DNA from: a virus
IMG/VR virus record: IMGVR_UViG_3300046740_000108
Coordinates: 1 to 31,275 of that record
Length of the DNA: 31,275 bases
Direction: 5' to 3' (one strand)
The notes below the pieces were generated by a model, which worked only from the letters and a program-made list of their open reading frames with translations, had not been told where the DNA came from and made no database searches. The position numbers and the translations under genes were made by a program. Positions 15,482-23,300 of this stretch are shown piece after piece. The stretch's first letter is position 1. Every line of letters starts with the position of its first letter.

Positions 15482-17287
15482 ATGACGTCGATCAGGGTCC
15501 TCGGGTTCGACGGCCTGATCCCGAAGCTGTCACCCTCGCTTCTGGGGGACAACTTCGCCCAGGTCGCATCGAACGTGAAGCTCTACAGTAAGGAGCTTCG
15601 GTTCTGGCGGGGACCCCTGCTGGCCTATGCGCCGCCGCCTGCCGCCTACAAGACGCTCTACCGGCTGTTCAACTCCGTGGGCGGAAGCGTCTTCCTGCTG
15701 TGGCTGACCGAGGTGGACGTGGCGGTGAGCCCGGTCGCCGACACCACCGAGAGCCGCATCTACTACACCGGCGACGGGACGCCGAAGAAGACCAACTACG
15801 CGATGGCGACCAGCGGTGCGGAGCCCTACCCCAGCGCATCGACCGGCTTCATGGAGATGGGGGTGCCCGCCCCGCTCACCGCGCCCACCCTGGCGCTGAC
15901 CCCGGACGGCACAGGCACGGTGGAGACGCGTGCCTACGTCTACACCTACATCTCCCACTTCGGTGCGGTGTCGGCGGAGAGCGCGCCCTCGCCCGCCGCC
16001 TCGATCGACGTCAAGCCGACCGGCGCGACCGTCACCGTGTCCGGGTTCGCAGCCCCTCCGGCAGGGTACAACATCACCAGCCGCCGCATCTACCGCACCG
16101 TCGTCGGCGCGAGCACGGTCAGCTACCAGTTCGTCGAGGAGGTCATCCTCGCCACCACCAGCTACCCCGACAGCAAGACGGTCGCCCAGCTGGGCGAGGT
16201 GCTCGGCACCATCGGCTGGCTCCCGCCGCCCGCGACCCTGGCCGGTCTGGTCTCCCTGCCGGGCGGCGCGCTGGCGGGGTTCGTCGGCAACACGGTCTAC
16301 TTCTCCGAGCCGTATCACCCGCACGCGTGGCCGCTGAAATACGCCATCACCCTGCCGGTGAACAAGATCGTCGGCCTGGGCGTGGTCGGCTCATCCGTGG
16401 CGGTGATGAGCGACACCCAACCGTTCTTCATCCACGGCGGCGACCCGGGCTCGATGTACACCGAGAAGGTCCCGCTGCAGGAGCCATGCGTCGCCAAGGC
16501 GACCATCGCCGCCGACGAGGACGGCGTGGTCTATGCCAGCCCCAACGGTCTGGTCCTGCTGTCCGCGCAGACCCGCGGCCTCGTGACCAACACCCTGTTC
16601 ACCTACGACGAGTGGCGGCCGCTGGTGCCCGCGACCATGAAGTCGGTGGTGATGGAGGGGCGCTACTTCGGGGTGTTCCCCAACGAGACGCCGTCCCGCT
16701 GCCTGATCCTGAGCCGCGGTGACCCGCCCGCGCTCAGCTACATGAACATGCCCGCGCTGTGCATGCACGTCGACGCCAGGAACGGGTTCCTGTTCTACGT
16801 CAACGACCACGATAACTTCGTCTACCAGCTGGACGCCGACGACGAGACCCCGATGAACTACGAGTGGCGGTCGAAGCGCTGGTTCGTCGACCAAGCCCAG
16901 ACGTTCAGCCTGCTGCGGCTGGACGCCGACTTCGGGCAGGTGCTGAGCGCCGAGGCGTTCCAGGCGGCCTACGACGCCGCCGTGGCGTGGAACACCGCCC
17001 ACTTCCCCGGCCCTCTGATGGGCGCGATGAACGAGGTCCCGATCAACACCTGGGACGTCAACGGCTCCATCCTGCTGAACCTGCCCCGGCGCGCGTCGTC
17101 GAGGACCGTGCAGGTGGTCATCTATGGCGACGACCACAACGTGGTGGCCAACCTCACGCCGTACACCCTGGACCCGATCCGGGTGCCGCCGTTCAAATGC
17201 CGCCAGCTTGAGCTTGCCATCCTCGGCAACATCAACGTGCGATCGCTGCATCTGGCGACCACGATTGAGGAGCTCAAGTCGTCATGA
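15482..17287 (+). CDS. Tail protein, nozzle/tubular B-type by position
   Basis: This 601-residue protein lies between the fibre genes and the ejection proteins. It begins MTSIRVLGFDGLIPKLSPSL and continues FAQVASNVKLYSKELRFWRG, the 'G..p...p..l..g.a..a.n..l..G.lr...' opening of large podovirus tail proteins such as T7 gp12 and its analogues. A central Ig-like part (TRAYVYTYISHFGAVSAESA ... GYNITSRRIYRT) precedes repeated blade-like strands (LAGFVGNTVYFSEPYHPHAW, VVYASPNGLVLLSAQTRGLV, RYFGVFPNETPSRCLILS), suggesting a beta-propeller. It probably forms the tail nozzle through which DNA leaves. The stop overlaps the next start (ATGA). The nozzle role is an inference from architecture and gene order. 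Confidence 0.75.
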   Translation: MTSIRVLGFDGLIPKLSPSLLGDNFAQVASNVKLYSKELRFWRGPLLAYAPPPAAYKTLYRLFNSVGGSVFLLWLTEVDVAVSPVADTTESRIYYTGDGTPKKTNYAMATSGAEPYPSASTGFMEMGVPAPLTAPTLALTPDGTGTVETRAYVYTYISHFGAVSAESAPSPAASIDVKPTGATVTVSGFAAPPAGYNITSRRIYRTVVGASTVSYQFVEEVILATTSYPDSKTVAQLGEVLGTIGWLPPPATLAGLVSLPGGALAGFVGNTVYFSEPYHPHAWPLKYAITLPVNKIVGLGVVGSSVAVMSDTQPFFIHGGDPGSMYTEKVPLQEPCVAKATIAADEDGVVYASPNGLVLLSAQTRGLVTNTLFTYDEWRPLVPATMKSVVMEGRYFGVFPNETPSRCLILSRGDPPALSYMNMPALCMHVDARNGFLFYVNDHDNFVYQLDADDETPMNYEWRSKRWFVDQAQTFSLLRLDADFGQVLSAEAFQAAYDAAVAWNTAHFPGPLMGAMNEVPINTWDVNGSILLNLPRRASSRTVQVVIYGDDHNVVANLTPYTLDPIRVPPFKCRQLELAILGNINVRSLHLATTIEELKSS

Positions 17288-17421
17288 GCGCCCCGCTCCC
17301 CGATGTCCCGCCTGTCGCGCCGCCCGCGCTCTACACCCTGCTGCAGGCCATGCGGAAGGAACTGCTGGCGCTGCGTGAGCAGCTGGACGCGCTGCTGGCG
17401 AAGGAAGCCAGCGAGCCGTGA
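17284..17421 (+). CDS. 45-residue micro-protein between tail protein and acetyltransferase-like gene
   Basis: A short reading frame of 45 codons plus stop runs from ATG 17284 to TGA 17421. It overlaps the previous stop by 4 bases (ATGA) and the next start by 4 bases (GTGA), filling the gap exactly. The product has a Pro-rich start (MSAPLPDVPPVAPPALYTLL) and one amphipathic, Leu-rich, coiled-coil-like helix (LLALREQLDALLAKEAS). There is no membrane segment, so a holin is unlikely. Perfect overlap at both ends, in a region where genes are packed this way, is the main evidence that it is real. A small virion or chaperone subunit is possible. Confidence 0.6.
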   Translation: MSAPLPDVPPVAPPALYTLLQAMRKELLALREQLDALLAKEASEP

Positions 17422-17831
17422 CCAGCTGGGAGGTCGTCTCCGACGCCGACGCGGGCTACGCGTTCATCACTCAACACTACGACATCGGCCGGACGCAGCA
17501 GTTCCGCGCCATCTGCAACAAGCGGGACGGGGAGATCGTGGCGGCGGTCGGCTATGACGAGTGCAACGGCTCCAACATCTTCTGCCACATCGCCTCCGAC
17601 GGGTCGAAGCGCTGGATGACCCGCCACTACCTACATGAGATTTTCAAGTTCCCGTTCGTCACCATCGGCTGCGAGCGCATCACCTTGTGGATTGACGCGG
17701 CCAACATCCCGAGCCTCGTCTTCGTGACCAATCTTGGGTTCCGCCGCGAGGCGGTGCTAGAGAAGGCAGGCCGAGATGGCCACGATGTGCTGATCTACCG
17801 GATGTTCCGCAGGGAGTGTCGCTATGCCTGA
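17418..17831 (+). CDS. GNAT-like N-acetyltransferase
   Basis: This 137-residue protein has the pattern of the GNAT fold. A strand pair with EIVAAVGYDECNGSNIFCHI is followed by a helix (RWMTRHYLHEIFKF), then CERITLWIDAANIPSLVFVT and NLGFRREAVL, the 'N..S..f....GFr.E' signature of GNAT motif B. The usual Q/RxxGxG/A acetyl-CoA loop is not clear; 'SDGSKRW' sits where it should be. The enzyme would transfer an acetyl group from acetyl-CoA to an unknown amine. GTG 17418 overlaps the previous stop. Small GNAT genes occur near the tail-to-ejection boundary in other podoviruses, to my knowledge without a firm role. It overlaps the next gene by 8 bases. Confidence 0.72.
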   Translation: MTSWEVVSDADAGYAFITQHYDIGRTQQFRAICNKRDGEIVAAVGYDECNGSNIFCHIASDGSKRWMTRHYLHEIFKFPFVTIGCERITLWIDAANIPSLVFVTNLGFRREAVLEKAGRDGHDVLIYRMFRRECRYA

Positions 17832-18870
17832 GCGCTATTTCTGCAAGAAGGACACCAAGGGACAGTACGATCCGCAGGTCGGTGCGGCGGCCGCAGCTAA
17901 CACCGCCCTCGCCCAGAAGTCCGAAGCCTGGAACGAGGACTTCTACGCGCAGCACGTCGCCCCCGCTCTCGACCAGATGCAGGCCGAGAGCAAGACGAAC
18001 CTCGAACGGCAGGGCCAGCTGTTCGACATGAACATGTCCCAGGCCAAGCTGCAGGACGAGCGCTACCGCACCCTCGGCATCCCCGCCGAGGACAAGTACT
18101 ACCAGATGGTCAAGGACTACTCCGGTCCTGAGGAGGAGCAGCGGCAAGCCGCGGCGTCGCTGGGCGACGTGCGGACGGCGGCGGCCGGTCAAGCCGCGCA
18201 GCAGGCCCGCCAGTTCCGCAGCCTCGGCATCGACCCCACCAGCCCGGCAGCGATGTCAGCGCAAAGCGACGTGGCCGTGCAGAACGCCGCGACCGAAGCC
18301 GCTGCGGCCACGCGCGCCCGATCGGCTGCGAAGGCGCTGGGGATGTCGCTGACCAGCGACGCCGCCAATTTCGGTCGCGGCGGCCAGTCCGGCATCCTCC
18401 AGTTCGGCGGCGCGGCGGGCGGCGCATCGAGCGCGGCCTTGAGCGGTGCGCAGGGCACGGCCAGCATCGTCCCCGGGGGGGCGGCCAACGTGAACACCGG
18501 ACTGGGTCTGGCCGGGAAGGCGTACGGCTCGAACCTCGACGCCTACACCTCCCTCAACAAGTCCTCGATTGATGCGTCGGCCGCGGAGAATTCGGCTGCG
18601 GCCCAGGGTATCGGCTCAGCGCTGGGGCTGGCCACGTCGTTCATCCCCGGGTTCGGCAAGTCCGACCGCCGTCTCAAGAAGGACGCCAAGCGCGTCGCCA
18701 CGCTCGTCCACGACATCGGCATGTGGGCCTTCCGTTACCTCTGGGAGCCCGCCACCGCGCCGATCCGGTACGGCTACATGGCCGACGAGGTCGAGCCCTG
18801 GTTCCCTGAGGCGGTCGCCACCGGGCCTGACGGCTACAAGATGGTCGACTACAGCAAGGTCATGGTCTGA
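17824..18870 (+). CDS. Internal virion (gp14-like) protein with C-terminal S74 autoprotease/chaperone domain
   Basis: This 348-residue protein starts behind a strong AGGGAG (17811-17816). Residues 1-275 are helical and Ala/Gln/Ser-rich (PALDQMQAESKTNLERQGQL, AAAGQAAQQARQFRSLGID), with a Gly/Ala-rich stretch near 195-225, as in ejection proteins at the T7 gp14 position. The last 69 residues match the peptidase S74 intramolecular chaperone of fibres and endosialidases: SDRRLKKD (280-287), GMWAFRYLW (20-28 residues on), YGYMADEVEPWFPEAV and DGYKMVDYSKV. Ser280 and Lys285 match the Ser-Lys pair that cuts endosialidase NF before the domain. S74 domains normally help trimeric fibres fold and are then shed. 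An alternative is therefore that this is a helical, trimeric tail component rather than an internal protein. Confidence 0.8.
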   Translation: MPERYFCKKDTKGQYDPQVGAAAAANTALAQKSEAWNEDFYAQHVAPALDQMQAESKTNLERQGQLFDMNMSQAKLQDERYRTLGIPAEDKYYQMVKDYSGPEEEQRQAAASLGDVRTAAAGQAAQQARQFRSLGIDPTSPAAMSAQSDVAVQNAATEAAAATRARSAAKALGMSLTSDAANFGRGGQSGILQFGGAAGGASSAALSGAQGTASIVPGGAANVNTGLGLAGKAYGSNLDAYTSLNKSSIDASAAENSAAAQGIGSALGLATSFIPGFGKSDRRLKKDAKRVATLVHDIGMWAFRYLWEPATAPIRYGYMADEVEPWFPEAVATGPDGYKMVDYSKVMV

Positions 18871-20321
18871 TGCGGTTCGGCACAGGGCTGGGTCTGGCGG
18901 CAGGTGGCTTCGTCAAGGGCTACGAGAGCGCCGAAGACATCAAGAACAAGCGCGCTGCGCGTGACGCCCAGGAGCTTGAGACCAAAACCAAGCGGGATGA
19001 AGCGAGCCGGTCCGACGCTGAGCGAGCCGTCATGCAAGGGGCGAAAATCCCCGGCATCGACACGGTGCCCGGCAACTACGATCCGGCTGCGGCCGCGACG
19101 AGTGCGTACGGCGACTACCAGTCGAAGCAGGCCGCCGATGCTGCGCAGGCTGCAAGTCAAACCCCCCTGGCGCGGCTGGCCGCGATCTTCCACCCCAACA
19201 AGGTCGCGGTCACCGCGTCGTCGGCTGGCGTTGGCCCCCCGCTGACGCCAGCCGACACCGGCGCGGCTCCGGCTGGACCTCCACCGACCGCGCCTGCGCC
19301 GACGCCCGGTGTCGGGTTGGGCGCGGCGGGCGGTGTCACCGCTCCTGAGACCCCGGCCGTAGGGTTGGCTGGAGCGCAGGCCGCCCCTGTGCCCGGTGCT
19401 GATCAGGCGACGGCTCCCGAGCTTACGGTCACCGCCCGTGGCCCGCACAAAATGACAGAGGCCGAGGGTGCGCTTTTCAGAGCGCAGGCCCTGCGCAAGA
19501 TCGGAAATACCCAGGGCTCGATGGCGGCCTTCAAGGAGTACCACGACCTCACGATGGCCGAGCAGAAGAAGGCCATGATGTTCGCCAACGACGACGAGTT
19601 GTCGACGAAGATCAGCGACCTGACGGGCCGTGACGTCGACGTTCAGACGAACAAGGACGGGGCGAAAGAGGTCACCGTCGACGGTAAGAAGTCGCACACC
19701 TTCGGGTCCCAGGAGGCGTTGCTGAACTTCGGGTTCGGCATGCTGGACAACGACCCGCAGGCCAGCCTGCAGGCGGTGACGGCGTCGAATAAGGAGGCGA
19801 CCCAGTCCCTACTCGTGAGGGGCGAGATGCAGAAGATCACGTCATCCATCCGCAACGCCGCGGAGGAACTCCAGCTTCGCAAGCGGTCCGACTTCCGCAC
19901 CCAGACGGAATGGGAGCAGGCGCAGGGCGAGTACAAGCAGATGCAGGCCGACGCCGACATCCTCGACGATCCGTCGAACGCCTACACCCGGCCGGATGAA
20001 TACGCCCAGGCGGCGAGCCGGGCGGGCCGCAACCGCTATACGTCCAAGGAGATCAACACGAGCACCCAGACCGTGGACCCGACCACCCAGATGGTGACGC
20101 GTGCGCCCGCTAACCGGGCGATCGAGGCGGGCAAGGCCGAGGCCGCGAGGATCGCCTCCGATCCGTGGGTGGTCGGCAAGGTCATCGGGACTGGCAACGG
20201 GCAATTCGGCGTTCGCGGGCCGGACGGGAAAGCCTACCCGGCGAACAGCTTTGCTCACGCCCAGCGTCTCGCCAAGCGGCTCTATCCGAACGGACCCCCC
20301 GTAGCCGCAAAGGCGAAGTAG
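18870..20321 (+). CDS. Internal virion/ejection protein, gp15-like by position
   Basis: This 483-residue protein overlaps the previous gene by one base (TGATG). The first 25 residues contain a Gly-rich start (RFGTGLGLAAGGFVKGYESA), and a charged helix follows (KRAARDAQELETKTKRDEAS). Residues about 110-180 are a low-complexity Ala/Pro/Gly linker (PPTAPAPTPGVGLGAAG). From about 190 on the protein is helical (MTEAEGALFRAQALRKIGN, AFKEYHDLTMAEQKKAMMFA), with a short beta insert (DVDVQTNKDGAKEVTVDGKK) and a C-terminal GQFGVRGPDGKAYPANSFAH segment. No enzyme motif is seen. Its length and place between a gp14-like and a gp16-like protein suggest an ejected channel component, as in T7, but the sequence match is not demonstrable by eye. 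Confidence 0.68.
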   Translation: MRFGTGLGLAAGGFVKGYESAEDIKNKRAARDAQELETKTKRDEASRSDAERAVMQGAKIPGIDTVPGNYDPAAAATSAYGDYQSKQAADAAQAASQTPLARLAAIFHPNKVAVTASSAGVGPPLTPADTGAAPAGPPPTAPAPTPGVGLGAAGGVTAPETPAVGLAGAQAAPVPGADQATAPELTVTARGPHKMTEAEGALFRAQALRKIGNTQGSMAAFKEYHDLTMAEQKKAMMFANDDELSTKISDLTGRDVDVQTNKDGAKEVTVDGKKSHTFGSQEALLNFGFGMLDNDPQASLQAVTASNKEATQSLLVRGEMQKITSSIRNAAEELQLRKRSDFRTQTEWEQAQGEYKQMQADADILDDPSNAYTRPDEYAQAASRAGRNRYTSKEINTSTQTVDPTTQMVTRAPANRAIEAGKAEAARIASDPWVVGKVIGTGNGQFGVRGPDGKAYPANSFAHAQRLAKRLYPNGPPVAAKAK

Positions 20322-23300
20322 ATGCCGGACTTCGTCTTCGACGACCCGGAGATGAACACCGCACCAGGGAGCTCTCGACCGAAGGTCGGGCTACCCGTCC
20401 ACAAGGTTGCCCGGACCACCACCCCGTCGCCGGTCAAGGCGTCGACCCCGAAGGACCTGCCCCCGCCCGAGGAAGAGGCGGCTCCTGGCGGCGAGGACGC
20501 AGGCTTCTCCTTCGACGACCCGGAGATGAACACGCCCTACACGGCGGCGGCCCCCGGCCCGTCCGGGAAGTCGGCGCTGAAAGAGAGCGCCATCCGGTCG
20601 ACCGGCAACGTCCTGTCGCAGACCGGGCGCGCGTTGCGTGATGTGGGCCTGCCGACCAAGGGCGTCGAGGAATACGGCACGAAGCTCGCCGAGGAGCATC
20701 CAGCTGAGGTGAACACCCTGGCCGAGGCGGCCAAGAGCCCCTGGCAGACGACCAAGGAAGCAGTCGGCGAACTGGCCCCGCAAATCGGCCTGAACCTCGC
20801 GGGCGCTGCAGCAGGCGCACGGGTGGGTGCGCTTGCCGGTGCGCCGTTCGAGGGTGTCGGCGCGGCCCCGGGCGCGGTGGTCGGTGGCCTGATCGGCGGC
20901 TTCGCGCCGAACTTCCTGCAGGAGTACGGCGGCATCCGGCAGACGCAGGACCAGACCGGCAAGGACAACATCCCCCTGGCGCTGGCCGCGGGCGGCGCTG
21001 CGGCGGGTGTCGACCTGCTCGAACCGGAGACCGCGTTCGCCCGTAAGCTGGTGACAGGTTCTCTGAATAAGGTCGGCGAGAAGGGCCTCGTCGCAACCGG
21101 CAAGGCGGTCGCCAAAGGCCTCGCCAAGGAAGCGCTGGGCGAGACGGTCCAGACAGGGCTGGAGCGGGTGGGCGCGGAGCAGGACCTGACCGGCCCCGGA
21201 GCCCTGGACGACTACGCCATCTCGGCGATCAAGGGCGGGATCGGAGGCGGCGTGGTCGGAGGTGTCGAGCACCACGTCTCGCCCCGCCACGGGCAGGCGA
21301 GCGCCGAACCGCAGACCCTGCCTGAGGACGAGGAGGCCGCGGCCCCCGCAGGCCCCTTGCCGACCCCGGCTAAAGTCGACCAGACCCGACAGGGGGATCG
21401 CCCACAAGGGCTGTTCGATGTCGACCACGTCCTCGACAACGGGATTGCTTCGGTCGAGACGGGTGGCCGCCCGGAGCGGGTGTCCGAGAAGGGGGCGGAA
21501 GGCAAGCACCAGCTGCTGCCCGCCACCGCCAAGCAGGTGGCTGAGCGTCTCGGTGTGCCGTTCGACGAGGACCGGCTGCTGCACGACCCGGACTACAACC
21601 GCATGCTGGCGCGAGCCCACCTCGACCAGCTGCGCAAGCACTACAACGGCGACATGTTCCTGGCGGTCACCGCCTACCACGCGGGCCAGGGCAACGTGGA
21701 CAACTGGGTCACCCGCTTCAAGTACGACCCGTCCGACCCCGAGGCGTTCCTGACCCAGGTCGCTCCGATCGCGCCGCGCAGCGCGGAGTACCCGCAGAAG
21801 GTCATGGCCGCGATGGGCGGCGACCTGGGCATGGCGTCCGAGGGCGGCGGCGAGGTTGCTGGTGGTGCGGCTCCCGACGAGTTCGACACCTCGCCCGACA
21901 GCGTCCTCAAGTTCATCCGCGCCAACGCCAGCGATACCGAGGAGCCCGCGCCCACGACCGAGGCCACGAAGAAGCTGGCGACGGCGATCGCGGCGGGCGG
22001 GGATCAGGCCGCCGCTGCGCTGGCCGCGGAGCGCAAGGCCATCGACGCGCGCATGCAGGCGCTGACTGCGCAGGAAGGCACCGTCGAGCCGGAGAAGATC
22101 AACGCCCAGCTGGGAAGGCTGGCCTCACGCGAGAAGGTCCTGACGGCGGCGGTCGAGGCCGCGCGCCGGGCGGAGGGACAGCGGCAACGCGAGGGCGGTC
22201 TACAAGGCGACCTGTTCGCGCCGCCTGCCGCCGCGCCGGTCACGCCGGTCGCCGCCGCCCCCGCTGCAGGGCCGGGCGTCAACCTCGTCACCGAGCCCGC
22301 CAAAGCGCCGTTCGGGCGGCGGCCGACGATGGCCGGGGAGCCGGACTTCAACCCGAACCCCGACCTGATGCGCGCCGCCGACACAACCCTGGCCGATCGG
22401 CTGCGGATGGAGGAGGCCAACTCCAAGTCGGCGCGCACCCAGGCCGAGGGGCCTGCCGTTGCGGCGGCACAGTCGGCGGCGGAGAAGTCTGAGCGTAGCC
22501 GGGTGCTCGCCAAAATCCTGTCGAACCCGAACGTCTCGGACCCGCGTGCGGACTTCAAGGCGCACATGGAGCACCTGACGTTCTCGCCGGACCTGACCAC
22601 CGAAGAAGAGGCCAGGATCAGGTCGGAGGAACGCTTCCGCCAGCAGGAGACCCATCAGGCTGCGATCGACGCGGCGACGGCTGCAGGCGAAGGGGGCGAG
22701 GACACCACGCTGGGGGTCAAGGAGCGGGCCGCGCCTGCGGCTGCGCCCATTGCCGCTGCGCCCGCCGCGCCGGAGCCCGCCGCCGCGCCTGCCGCGCCTG
22801 CCGCGCCCGCCGCGCCGGAGCCTGCCGTCGCCATCCCTGGGAACATCCGCCAGCGCGCCGAGGCCCACGCGGAGAAGCTGGGGTCTAGCGAGAGCAACTG
22901 GTTCCTGCAGGGCGCGCATCAGGCGCTGGGCGACGTGGACACCCCGACGCCGACCCGGCCCTCGCTCAAGGCGTGGTTCCAGAACGGCCAGAACTTCGTC
23001 AAGGAGGAGCAGGCTCATCAGGAGCGCGAGGCCAAGGCCAAAGCGCCGAAGCCCGAAGCCCCGGCGAAGAAGGCCGCGGCGATCGTCAAGAAGTCCCCAG
23101 GCAAGAAGGCCGCGCCCGCGGCTGTTGAGAAAGCTGTCACGACGTCGAAGGCAAGGACCGCCGCCAAGGCCGCGCCGAAGACGGTGACGGCCGCCGACAT
23201 CGTGAAGCGGCGAGCCGAGGAGAAGGCGAAGTCGGACCGCGACACCTTCCACGAGAGGGTGGACGCCGAGGTCGGCAAGACGATCACCGCCCAGCAGGCC

